A DNA stretch of 64,000 nucleotides from positions 620,001 through 684,000 of the forward strand of contig JAETXT010000012.1 of assembly GCA_019188255.1 (NCBI GenBank). Direction: 5' to 3'. The position numbers were made by a program, and so were the translations under genes. Under the pieces are notes generated by a model, which was not told the origin of the DNA, ran no database searches, and saw only the letters and a program-made list of their open reading frames with translations. Source of the DNA: Verticillium longisporum (taxonomy: Eukaryota > Ascomycota > Sordariomycetes > Glomerellales > Plectosphaerellaceae). Shown piece by piece: positions 49,179 to 59,713 of this stretch (position 1 is its first letter; every line of letters starts with the position of its first letter).

Positions 49179-49265
49179 TCTAAAAATTATGCTAATTACC
49201 CCCCCCCGGGTTTCTCCGGATTGGGGGGGGTGAACTTGAGTCTTATACCTCTGAGCTGTAACCTC
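49179..49265 (-). repeat. Right terminal inverted repeat of the large element
   Basis: Inverted partner of 40910-40995, ending in GCTGTAACCTC next to the 9-bp duplication. Confidence 0.85.
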
Positions 49266-49274
49266 AGGGCTGGC
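49266..49274. repeat. Right 9-bp target-site duplication
   Basis: AGGGCTGGC, identical to 40901-40909. Confidence 0.7.
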
Positions 49275-52200
49275 TACAGGTACGGCTACGATTATAGAGA
49301 ATTCGATCCGCCCTAGTTGACTCGATTCGCTGACTCGCATTCAGTTCCAACCTAACGCAACATTCTACTGGGTCTACCCCGCGTGTAACCGGCTCACAGT
49401 AATCTTGCCTCCTAATATCTACCAAGTTGCTTACCTTTCGGACATTTCTGTAACTTTTGAAACCTGCCCCACGGAAGCCCAAGCCTTTGGTTTGGGTTTA
49501 TCCTCTCGGGCCTTGTCGTGGAGGGAAACTCGCCGCTCGACTGACCCTTGTCGCCTACGTCCTTCCATGATCCATCCTCTTGTTGATCTTGGTGATCGTA
49601 ACAACCTAGCGGAGCCTTCGTTAGCCTGCACTTTCCACCAAAGATCTCTGGCTACCCTGACACCGCATTAAGGCTTACCCAGGGTCTTTCGTCTTCCCTT
49701 CCCCGGCATCAAACGAGGCCCGGTCCACCACACCGAACCGCCCCAGCGGTGCACCAACAACGCACCCTGGTCACTCTACCCGAACCACCCACGTCAGCCT
49801 GGCGGGAGGCGAACCCACTGTTGCAGCTATGACCCACAACCCCTGCATACTCCCTTGACGGCTTCCTGTCTCGTCACTGAGTCCTGGGACCCTAGTTGCA
49901 AGCCAGAGTGCGCTGCTTCGAAAGCTGCTGCGTCAAGCATGCCTTTTGGCCTGATGCAAATTGCGACACACATTGCTGTTCTGTTCAATCCTGTGATCCG
50001 GGATGAAATTGTGAGAGTGGTTCGATCTCACTCTCCAAATAACATGTCTCGCTTGACAGCAAAGAACCACGCGGGCTGTGCAGCATTGACGTGAAGAAGT
50101 CGGCAGCTGAAAAGATGTCGCTGACTGCCGCCACCTCTCGTATCCTGGGCGGAACTGCCCACCTAGGTAGGGCGCGTAGGACTCCAAACCTCTGGCCCGA
50201 CATCACCGTGATGGAACTGGACTCAGGGTCCGGGTAAAGCGCATCTCGGTCCATCTGGTACCACACGGACATCCCGCCGATGGGATTGCCCATGATAGAT
50301 ATCAAGCATAATGATACTCATCTCTTGCTCAACAAGTCTTCATGCTCAAACAGTCGTGAGTTGGAGGACGCAACAGCAAACATCACCATTGCGAGTCAAA
50401 ATTTCATCATCCAAATAAGGGGCGCACTTAGCCTCGCAATCATGCCGCGAGACTGACCGATGGCAAGCCTTGGCCAGGGTCCGCTCCTCAACTCAAAAAT
50501 TACTGTTTTGGGACAAGTGCACATTTGTAGTTTACCTTGCGTGTGATGGGTTCAGGGTCGTCTCATCTCTCGCCGGCCAGGTGGGGGGCCATCAGACATT
50601 CGAGCGGGCACAGTCCGACATGTGCCAGCCGCGCGGCCGCGGCTTGAGCTCCTGCACTGCGGTTGGCATGCTTCGAGGGAATTCATGGGTTCCTGGCCGT
50701 CCCCCATAATGAGCCGAGCTGACCATACACCGGCGGCGAGGGGGCTCCGTGTCTCCAGGTTTCGGAGTCTCCGTACTTCCAGCAAGCCCGATTGACCCTC
50801 GGCATTGCGAAGACGGGTTTGATGGTTCGGCGCGATGTAGGAAAAGGCTGTGGTTGTCGATCTGCTCTCCGTCGCCGTGCTCATTTGTGCCGCACCCAAT
50901 CGCCAGTTCATCTTGCATGCGGCTCCTTGAAGCGAGGCCGACTGACCGGACACTACTGCATGGCATGCCAATGTGCGTTGCTGAGATCTCAACGACCTTT
51001 AGGGACATCAGCTCGGGCGTCGCCCACATGTTCATTAACACTCATGGTTGATGCTAGCGCCCGGCGATGCATAACGCCTGGCTGAGCGCTGGGCTGCCTC
51101 ACCCTTTTTTGTTCAAGAACCACCTGAGCTTGGGACGGTACTTGAGTCCCCTCATTCATTTCTCACTCATACTACCTAGGTAGTTTCCTTTAGATGCTGC
51201 GACGCACAGGTCTGCCAGCACGACTTCCTGGCAGATCATTAACGATCAAGTCCATCCCAGCAATTAGATCAGTGATCTCAAAGCTCCGCAGGATAGGTCT
51301 CATAGAACGGCGCTTCGGGTAATTGAGATGCATCAGTACAAGTTGAGACTCGGTAACACACCACAAAAACTTCGGCGACCTTGGCCGTGAGACAGCTGTT
51401 GAGCTGTGCGCAGAGGTGAATCACATTTGTGCTCATCTTCGATGCTCATTTGCTGTGGGCTGTATTGCAGCCAACACAGCGTCAACAATGGGATCTGTCG
51501 TCACGATGCCCAAGCGAACGGCTACAAAGGCATGTGAGATCAAGCACCCGTCAGCGCCCTTCCCACGATGTCCAACGACACTCAGAAAAGCTTCGAGCCT
51601 CAGGAAGCGAATCAACAATAACCCCAACCCATCTCCCGGTCATTACCCTCCGAAGACCGAGCAGAACCTCCGCCATGTCAGCAGCCCTCCACTCACGAAC
51701 TCGGACAAAACCGTTACACCTAACCTTATACGAAGGAGAGGGCAAAGGAAGAATATGCCGCCTCCAATCGGCTGATAACCTGCGGGAAGCGCCCCCTTCC
51801 TCCCGCCCTTTTGCCTGGCAGATTTGCAGATTTGCCAGCCACCTCGTCTCTCCGCCTCCGAAGGCCGGTAGGAGTTCTCCATTGTGACTGGTGCGCATCT
51901 CACCCGGCCAGGGGTATGACCGCCTCCTGTCGCCCACAATACGGCACTTCCAGGAGTTTCCCCGCATGAATCCCCGCACTAATTGTTGGGGTTGACATAA
52001 TGGTCGGCCCGCGATTCGGATTTGGGAATGGTGTCAATCTCGCGCCGGCTTTTGTTTGGAGCGCATGCCGAGGCCAATGGGGTCACAAACGCCACGCTGC
52101 TTTACTGCTTGGTTCAACGGTCGGCCGATATGCGATCTTGTCATTCTGCCTGGGAGAAGCTCGAAGTGATTGACCCGTTGCCGAGGAAGGGCAGTGTCGC

Positions 52201-52355
52201 ATCGTCATGCCATCGTCGCGTGGACATGTCGCATCGCCGAGATGATTCTCTATAAACACTGACGACCCCCCTTCGCTCCCTCTTCCTGAAGAGAGATCCC
52301 TTCAGGCCAGGAGCTGCTTTTTCCACAAGAGACGCTATCCCAGAGACCCCCCGTC
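49275..52355. other. Intergenic, no gene recognised
   Basis: About 3 kb without a gene that could be named. Open frames at 49985-50305 (-) and 50592-51041 (-) are the most protein-like but have no known motif and no clear start context. The right end is upstream of the sialidase-like gene. Confidence 0.4.
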
Positions 52356-53590
52356 ATGCTCCGCTCCGCCCTCTTCGCGGCCGTCAGCGCCCTCAGCTTG
52401 TCGCTGACGTCGGCCCTCGAGACGTTCGACCGCAAGCTCATCTTCCAGCCGCCCTCGAACTACACCGACCCCCGCGTCCTCTACCCGCGCACCGTGCAGC
52501 TCACCGACGGTCGCCTCCTCGCCATCTGGGAGAACTACTCGCCCGAGCCGCCCCTGGTGTGGCACCCCATCTACGAGTCCACCGACGGCGGTCTGTCGTG
52601 GGGCGAGGTCGGCCGCGTCACCGACCAGGTCAACGGCTGGGGCTTGCGCTACCAGCCCTTCCTGTACGAGCTGCGCCAGGACTTTGGCGGCTTTCCCGCC
52701 GGTACAGTCCTCGCGGCGTCCAACAGCATCCCCACCGACCTCAGCCAAACGCGCATCGACGTGTATGCCTAGCGCGACAGGGGCCGCACCTGGGAGTTCG
52801 TCTCGCACGTTGCCTCTGGTGGTCGCGCCATTCCCAACAACGAGGAGACGCCCGTCTGGGAGCCCATGATTATGTACGTTCTTGCTTTCCTTTCCTCCCC
52901 ACAGTGTTTGTCTGGAAAACACAAATTTGTCTGAAAACACAAACTGATAGCAGGCAGCATCTACGAGGACGAGCTCATCCTCTACTACGCCGACCAGCGC
53001 TCGGCCGAGCACGGCCAGGAGATCTCGCACCAGACGACCAAGGACCTCCGCACCTGGTCCGACGTTGTCATTGACATCTCAGAGCCCCGCTACACGGACC
53101 GCCCCGGCATGCCGTACGTCACCAAGCTGCCCAAGGGCGACTACATCTACGCGTACAGTGGGGCGGCGCCGACATCCTGACGCCGTACACGTTCCCGCTC
53201 TACTACCGCATCGCCGCGGACCCGCGCCGTTTCGCCGACGCCGAGCCGCTCTACATCAACGCGACGAACCGCAACCCCGTCCCCGGCGGCGCCTTTCCCA
53301 TCAGCAGCCCCGTCGTCGTCTGGTCGCCCGTCGGCGGCTGCCACGGGTCCATCATTGTCAGCAGCGGCAGCAAGGACCTGTACATCAACACCGAGGGCGG
53401 CGCGCCCGACGCCTGGCTCGCGTACACGGTGCCCGAGGATGCGGCGTACACGAGGCACATTCGCGTCATGGAGGAGGACCCCGATTTCCTGCTTATCATG
53501 GGCGCCGGCAAGCTGCCGCCGAGCACCACCAACAAGGTGACTGTCAGCATGGTGAAGATCTCGGACCTGCTGAAGCAGACGAAGGTGTGA
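52356..53590 (+). pseudogene. Secreted Asp-box (BNR) sialidase-like protein, broken
   Basis: A signal peptide (MLRSALFAAVSALSLSLTSA) opens a beta-propeller-like protein with RTVQLTDGRLLAIWENY, the Asp-box STDGGLSWGEV, VWEPMIM, DELILYYADQRS, YTDRPGMPYVTKLPKGDY and a C-terminal part up to 53590. Lesions: codon 139 (52770-52772) is TAG, at the place where the Ser of a second Asp-box (x-RDRGRTW) is expected; and one base is missing in the G4 run at 53160-53163, shifting the frame before ADILTPYTFPLYYRI. An intron runs from GTACGT at about 52875 to about 52953, but no GT-AG pair joins the exons in frame, so a third lesion is possible. Family members bind or cleave glycans outside the cell. Confidence 0.75.
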
Positions 53591-54349
53591 GGGCTGTCTG
53601 TGTAGGTGTTGGCACTTCAATAATGAAATCGAATGGACCAAGATGTTCTGGCATGATCTGCGTCCCCATCGGAAAAGGTGACGCACACCCACATAGCTGC
53701 CGCCATACGAGACGTCAGCTCTGGTCCTCGGTCGTACAGAGTCGGCATGATAGATTTGGTGGTGACAAGTATCGCATGTGAAGCTGAGAGACGGACGTCT
53801 GATTTGATGATGAAGCCTGGATTCTGAGTCTTTGACCGAAGCGTCCAGCCCCGGCTTTTCCTGGGAGATTGCAAGAATCTGGGCACTTCTCTCACCAAGT
53901 GGCCTTTCCCGTCAATCAGGCCTGTTGATGCCTGCCGGCCAATCCTTCTCTCAAGGTACCTGCCTACGTACACCCGGTGGGAGAGGATCGTTATTGACAC
54001 CAAGAGGACAGATCAGACCGTGTGCTCCTTCAGCCTATGTGCGTAGGAAGGTACTTTCAAAGGCCAGCTGGCTAGAAGGCACAGGCCGGACAGAACCTGC
54101 CTCATACGAGTTCTCACCTTCCCGACATCTGGCTTGTGACGTACCTTTACCTAAAGCACCTACCTCAAGTCAAGGATGGCTTACGTGCCAGGGTGCCTGC
54201 CTGCCTTCATGGCTGGAACGGGAGATACTTCCCATACCGACCGACATTCTCCCAAGTTCCATCTGACATGACCTCTCCAGCCAACATCTCAGTCTTCACA
54301 TGCCCACATACCCATACCCATACCCCATATCAAACATTACCTACTCGCC
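53591..54349. other. Intergenic
   Basis: No gene recognised. A CCCATA-type short repeat precedes the next start near 54305-54327. Confidence 0.45.
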
Positions 54350-55031
54350 ATGAGTGACGAACCATCGCAGTATTGGCCAGATGACGGGGCGCAGGGCACC
54401 TCCCCCGAGACGAAACGCAAGTCATCACGAAGCAGTCGACAGAAGAGACAGATTAAAGCGAAACCGCTAACTCAAGAAGACGCCTCGGGGACGAAACGCA
54501 AGTCATCACAGAGCAGTCAACCGAGCAAACGAATTCAAGAGGAGTCACCCACTCAGGAACTGCCAACGCAGAACAACCAGCTTTCAACCAACACTCTCAT
54601 TCAACAGCCACTGCCATGGCACCCCAATCCCTACGTAAGAAGAATTCGTCCATACGTGGCTTTCAAGAAGAACGCGACGCTGACATGTTTGCTTACAGAT
54701 GCCACTGATTGGCCTTCCTCATTCACCCCAACTACCCTTCAATATGTTTCCTATGCCTACCCCGGCAAGTCATCTGCAAAGCGACCCGATGACTTTGCCC
54801 CAGCCTACGCAGTGGCCGGTTCCCCAACCCGAATCAGAGCCGTCCCGCATCACGGCCGACAAATCACAGGAACAAGCCAGGGTTCAAACAATGCTGGAAG
54901 AGTTGCGAGACGTCAGACGCGAGGTGTCCAGCTTGTCGTTCAAGTTGGAAACAGGATTCGTCAACACACATGCGTTGCTCTACAACCTCAATGCTGCGAT
55001 AGCAAACTTTGCGAGTCAAATACATCGGTAG
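54350..55031 (+). CDS. Small coiled-coil protein of unknown function
   Basis: Exons 54350-54634 and 54699-55031 around a 64-nt intron (GTAAGA/TTACAG) give 205 aa in frame. The N-terminal half is polar and basic, with a partial internal repeat (ETKRKSSRSSRQ and GTKRKSSQSSQP) that could serve as a nuclear localisation signal. The C-terminal part EEVRRE-like text (MLEELRDVRREVSSLSFKLE) is a short coiled coil. No family recognised. Reading through the intron would give a different, less plausible C-terminus. Confidence 0.6.
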
Positions 55032-55347
55032 GACAAGTCGCTGGTCGTGTTCAGTGGCACTACGCCAGAGGGGGTGATAGGACGCCTTCTCGTTGATGTC
55101 CGAGCTGTTAGTAGTTGCAGGTCGTTTAATTGCAAATTCGTCCCCTTTGCATCATTGCCGAAGGAATTTCTTGTGGACAGTGACATGGTCTCATCATGGA
55201 GGGCAAGCCCCCGGATACTCTCATAAGGATCCAAGTAGGAACGCGACAAACACCACCAAACACCATGGAGCAGACACCCAGACAAGCCATTGACCAAACG
55301 CCAGTCATCATGCACACCGAAGCCGGAACCCCGTCACCCTTGTCCCC
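55032..55347. other. Convergent 3' intergenic region
   Basis: Between the stops of two convergent genes. Nothing recognised. Confidence 0.5.
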
Positions 55348-55860
55348 TTAAGCAATCCACATGACAGCAGCAAGCCCAGCCCCAGCGACAGCCCAGATGC
55401 CAGCCGAGAGGCCACCCGCCCCGGACTCCCACTCGGACCTCTCGATCCCCTCGAGGCTATATTCCACCGCCGATCCGGCTCCTAGGCCGTACGTGGCCGA
55501 ACCGTGCACCCACCGCAGGTAGAACGTTACCGCCCCGTTGCCCTGCGGAAGTATGTTCTCCAGCGCCTCCCTTGCCTGCGCCGGATCCCAGTCGTACGAC
55601 GTGACCCGCGGCTGGCTGACGTTGACCGCAATGTCGCCGGTGCTCGAGTACCCGGCGCCCGCGACGGTCTTGCCGTGGCTCTGGACGAGCCAGCCGATGG
55701 TCACCGAGCTGAGGGCGCTGTCGTTGCTTTCGGCGGGTTCCCACGTGAGCTTGATTGACGTGTCGTTGAGGTTGATGGTGGATCCTGGCTTGGGCGAGGT
55801 GATCTCGAAGGCGAGGGCTGACGGGAGGACGGCCGCGAGGGCGAGAACGGAGATGTGCAT
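55348..55860 (-). CDS. Kre9/Knh1-type GPI-anchored cell-wall protein
   Basis: Single exon, 170 aa. A signal peptide (MHISVLALAAVLPSALA) is followed by FEITSPKPGSTINLNDTSIKLTWEP, the start typical of the Ser/Thr-rich GPI-anchored membrane family related to yeast Kre9/Knh1. The middle has SSVTIGWLVQSHG and FYLRWVHGSATYGLGAGS. The C-terminus ends in a hydrophobic tail (AGIWAVAGAGLAAVMWIA) behind a small-residue stretch, a GPI attachment signal. The family is linked to beta-1,6-glucan assembly and wall organisation. N-glycosylation sequons (NDT, NDS, NVS) are present. Confidence 0.82.
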   Translation of the reverse strand: MHISVLALAAVLPSALAFEITSPKPGSTINLNDTSIKLTWEPAESNDSALSSVTIGWLVQSHGKTVAGAGYSSTGDIAVNVSQPRVTSYDWDPAQAREALENILPQGNGAVTFYLRWVHGSATYGLGAGSAVEYSLEGIERSEWESGAGGLSAGIWAVAGAGLAAVMWIA

Positions 55861-56921
55861 GCTGTTGTGTGGGGTAGTTTAGACAACGTTAAGTAGATAG
55901 ATGGTGTTGATGTATCTGGTGGGATTTTCCTCCGCGCCAAGAAATATGACAGGTGATGTCGTGATTTTTGCAGTAAGACTGATGATCGCGAGAACTTCAT
56001 CGTGACGGCGCCGTTTCGTCTTCTTTCTTTATACCCGTCAACAGAAGACTCTTTTCCTCTCCTCTGCGCCTACATACAACCCCATTTCTCTGACGTGAGC
56101 CTAGAGGCACAGCCAGATAAGCTTAAACCCCAGAATACCGTCTCCGAATCCCGCGCCATTGGCGGACGAAACGAGTATGCCAGGGGCTGGCTGCGCTGCG
56201 CCGCTGCTGCGGGCCGCATTGGGTAGCCTGAACCGGCGGGGCGGGCTGCGTCGACGCTCCTTGCGCCGGCGTGCACCGCATTCTCAGCGCGGCTGGAGCG
56301 GCGCAGCGACTGGATGCGGCAGCTGCCAGGGCCATAATCCTGATGCCTAAGGGACTTTTTCTTTTTTAATTGTTCCAGCGGCATTGTCGAACTAGAGCGG
56401 CGGCCTCAAGGCGGCCAGCAATTGCTCTGCTTGTCGTAGGCATCAATCACCACCGCCACGGGGAGGACCTCGCGGGGGTTTCCAGCCGTCAGCTCCTGGA
56501 GCTTGGCAAGCACAGTGACACGGGGTACAAGCAATGAGAACGTGGCTGACGGTCTCGGAGACTGAGACGCAGGCGACTGTCACGGGAGCCGTGTCACTTG
56601 GCGCGAACCTCAATAACGAGCAAGCAGCAAGGCATGCACATGGACGCGGACTGGCCGCTGAAGAAGAAAAAAAGTCCAATACGCCGACGGTGATATACAA
56701 CAGTCGCCTAGAGGAGAGGCCTGCGACGTACGGTGATACGGAAGAATAGCCAAGACAACGCCAGACCCATAGCATTCCCAAACAGCATTACTTGATTCCC
56801 TGACCCGAATGAAGCCAAGACGTGACCGAATCACCTTGTTGGTGAGGCCAGACAGACGTACGCGGAGCGAGTCCGCCGTCTGCGTTGTCGAGCAGAAGTG
56901 AAAAGGCAATTCTCAGCCTCA
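55861..56921. other. Intergenic, no gene recognised
   Basis: Upstream region of the GPI protein and 3' region of the next gene. Short GC-rich inverted text near 56200-56330 but no clear element. Confidence 0.45.
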
Positions 56922-57360
56922 TCATTTCATGTCGCCGTTCTCATAGGGGCGGTCACGCGGCGGCTCAAATGGGTTCGCTGGGGTCTGGCCCTCGCGCTGC
57001 TTGCTGGGGCGCGGCATGGCGGGGTAGTCCGAGTCGTCGATATCGCCCTCGAGCTCGAGATGGGCGTCACCCTCGGCTTCCTTGCGGTCGCGACGCTGCA
57101 TGCGACGGTGGAGGAAGTAGAGGACAATGAGGCCACCGACAAGGCCGACGCCACTGTGATTGTTAGAATCAGGTAAGAGAAAAAACGGGAAGGGGCCCGT
57201 ACACGATAGTGCCGACGACAATGGCAATGGTCCTCTTGCGTTCGGCGGGGGTGGAGTTGTCATTACGCTTGGCCAGCTGTGCCAAGGCGGTTTGAGAAAA
57301 TGTGCTAAGCACGAGCATCACAGCGACGAGGCCGTGGTTGGGTGGTGATGACAGGGTCAT
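56922..57360 (-). CDS. Small single-pass membrane protein
   Basis: Exons 57360-57203 and 57153-56922 around a 49-nt intron (GTACGG/TCACAG) give 129 aa in frame. The N-terminus is a signal peptide (LVAVMLVLSTFSQTALAQ). One transmembrane helix (IAIVVGTIVGVGLVGGLIVL) is followed by FLHRRMQRRDRKE, so the C-terminal 65 residues, acidic then Pro-rich, are cytosolic. No family is recognised; the layout is that of a type I sensor or adaptor. An upstream in-frame ATG region exists but lies in CT-rich leader-like sequence. Confidence 0.65.
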
Positions 57361-58571
57361 GGTGACGTAAGACGAAACGGTGGGTGAGGAGGTCAAAGTG
57401 GGTGCGAGCTGGAGGAGATTGCGGTGGGCGCGATAGGGGGAAGAGACCCGCGACCGGTTCGGGGGGCTGATGAGGAGCGAGCGACGAAGAGCAATTGACG
57501 AGCAGCTTCGCGAGCGACGAGTGTGTTGTTGGCGGCGAACGGCGAGGAAAAAAAGAGCGAAAGCCAAGAGAAGCGGCGCAAGGTCCAAGGTTTGAAGGAA
57601 GGGAAGCGAAAGTCAGGTGAGATGACACCGAAGTCGAGGTGACATGAATGAAGTCAAATGAATGTGAGTAGGTGGACAGAAAGGAGACAACAGTGGATGC
57701 AGAGATGCAAAACAGTGGAGGAGAACCTGAAGACCAAGAAAGGTGGGGAGTGGGGAGAGGTCGAGACTGCGCGCAGCGAGGAAGGGAGGAGGCGCCCGAC
57801 TTTTCGAGACGAGGAACACAGCAAGAATTGGGGAAGGAAGAAGGACGCTGGTCTGGGCGTGCCTGACACAGGGGAAGGGTGGCTCTGCGCAGCATGTGAT
57901 TGGTGCTAGGAGACATTAATACGACATTAGTGTGGAGATCACGCATGGAGGTGGAGGAGGCAGGTACGATGCCGCCTCCCGACGACCCCGAGACCGAGGC
58001 CGTCCCAAGGGAGGAAGGGAGGAAGGGATGAAGGGTCTCAATGGGAAGGAGTGGCTGAGCATCGATCGGCTCTACTGAATGGTGCATGGTGAATGCTCGA
58101 GGAAGAAAGGAAGGCAGGCTGACGGCACATCGCGACGGGATGGCAGGACACGGGCCTCAACTCATCTCGTATCAACACCACAGCCACGCAAGCTGCCCCT
58201 GGAATTCGGCAGCCGGTAGCCCTACGCCTCACGCGATTCCATTCAATTCAAACATGCCGTATACGCGCACCGATCATTTCGTCCAGCAGAACGGGGGGCA
58301 CAAGCGAGAACACCGGTCAATCGCCAGCCGCGAGTCCGAGCCTTGGTCCATGAGGAACAGTGAATCGTTCGATATGTACTACACGGTCACCACGTTGCAT
58401 TGCGTCACTCTCATGCTTCTTCAGCTCACAAACGAACAATCGGGAAATTCCGTGTCTCAAAATCAAGGCTTTCTATGTATGCTTTTCTATGCGTCTATGC
58501 ATGCCAGCAGTCGCTCATCAATCATGTCGTGGTATCTACAGCATCGCCCGTCCAGAAATCTGATCATCTAG
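57361..58571. other. Intergenic, no gene recognised
   Basis: A long GA/CT-rich stretch (57400-57900) that reads as the leader and promoter of the membrane protein gene. An antisense-free open frame here has biased Ser/Pro composition only. Confidence 0.45.
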
Positions 58572-59713
58572 TCACAGGTGCTTCTCGTTCACCAGCACGT
58601 AGCGGTAACGAGGCTTGCCCGCCTCAAAGTCGACAATGGCCTTGTTGGCATCCTTCATCGGCCTAGTCTCGACCCAGGGCTTGACCTTCTTCTCAACAGC
58701 CAGCTCGAGCATCTCGCGAATGTCGTTGGGGGTGCCAATCAGGCTGCCACCCAGGTTGATGCCGTTAAGGATGAGGGAGAAGGCGTTGACAGGGGGCAGG
58801 TTACCGCCGTCAGGGGCGCCGACCTGGACGAGCTTGCCGCCAGGCTTCAGCAGGCCGAGATAGCCAGTGTAAGGCATGTTGGAGCTGGACACTGTGCAGA
58901 TGATGAGGTCGAGCGAGCGCGCGTTCTTCTTCTCCCAACCCTCGTCCTCGCCAGTGGCGATGTACTGGTCAGCTCCGAGCTTCAGGACATCCTCGCGCTT
59001 GTCGTTCTTGCGGGAGATGCCGACAACGCGGTCGGCGCCCAGGGCCTTGGCGAAGAGAATACCGAAGTGGCCCAGGCCACCGACGCCGACAATGCCGACC
59101 GTCTTGCCGGGACCCGCACCGTTCTGCTTCAGGGGCGCGAACACGGTGACGCCACCGCACAGCATGGGCGCTGCCTCTTCCGAAGGAATGCCGTCGGGAA
59201 TCTTGACGACAAAGTTGCCGTTGGTGCGGTTGTAGTCGGCGTAGCCGCCAAATGACTGTCCCTCGTCGCCAGGGTACTTGCTGTTATACGTGCCAACGTT
59301 ACCGCGAGAGCAGTACGTCTCCTTGCCGATGGAGCACTCGGGGCAGTCGGCCTGCAGACAGGCGCGGGCCTGCGCACCGACACCAACGCGGTCGCCCAGC
59401 TGGATGTGCTTGACGTTGGCACCGACCTTGACGGCCTTGCCAACAATCTCATGGCCGACGCAGCAGGTTGCACTTGTAAGTGTGTGCACTTGCGGAGAGA
59501 CTATGGGAGATCGCTCGACTTACGGTAAGTGGCCGCGCCCCAGCCGGAGCGGAGAGTATGGATGTCAGAGCCGCAGACACCGCAGTGTGTGATCTGAATG
59601 TCGACGTCGTCCTCTGTCCACTTCTTGGGCTCAAAGGAACCCCACTCCATCTTGCCCTCAGCGGACTCGGGGCTGAGACCGAGCCAGCCTTCAAACTTGT
59701 AGTCGGTGCTCAT
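58572..59713 (-). CDS. Zinc-dependent alcohol dehydrogenase (ADH6/CAD type), acceptor site altered
   Basis: Exon 1 is 59713-59524 (GTAAGT donor). By homology exon 2 should start at 59467, restoring TY-P-CCVGHEIVG and a 361-aa protein, but the bases before it (59468-59469) read AA on the coding strand, not AG. The 56-nt intron otherwise fits. The protein has catalytic-zinc ligands in CGVCGSDIH and GHE, structural-zinc cysteines in CLQADCPECSIGKETYC, and the NADP-binding GVGGLGHFGI loop. It is of the cinnamyl/ADH6 group: NADP-dependent reduction of aldehydes, cytosolic. An alternative in-frame AG gives only a 35-nt intron and 7 extra residues. Function depends on whether the AA is real. Confidence 0.82.

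Larger units (their letters stand above)
40910..49265. mobile_element. Large RIP-degraded TIR transposon (Mutator-like?), with nested insertions
   Basis: Left end CGGGTTGCAGCTCAGAGG and inverted right end GAGGTTACAGCTCAGAGG begin terminal inverted repeats of about 85 bp that include a C8-9 run, AATCCGGAGAAACC and a G9-10 run. The element is flanked by a 9-bp direct repeat, the length usual for Mutator-like elements; a KDZ-type or other superfamily cannot be excluded because no transposase was recognised. Without the two nested insertions the element is about 6.0 kb. The interior lacks CA/TG almost completely (RIP). It contains many intron-like intervals with the same AGTATATAC core, on + before about 44.9 kb and on - after it. 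Confidence 0.7.

Noticed and set aside
49985..50305. 106-codon minus-strand frame with protein-like text (IGGMSVWYQMDRDALYPDPE)
   Set aside because: No recognised family, no clear start or splice signals; could be a gene fragment but cannot be supported.
52335..53030. 231-codon antisense frame over the sialidase-like gene
   Set aside because: Considered because the sense gene is broken, but its sequence is Gly/Val/Arg-rich without motifs, and the sense frame has Asp-box and signal peptide.
57305..58087. 260-codon open frame on the minus strand
   Set aside because: It overlaps the leader and first exon of the small membrane protein in another phase; Ser/Pro-rich composition only reflects CT-rich DNA.
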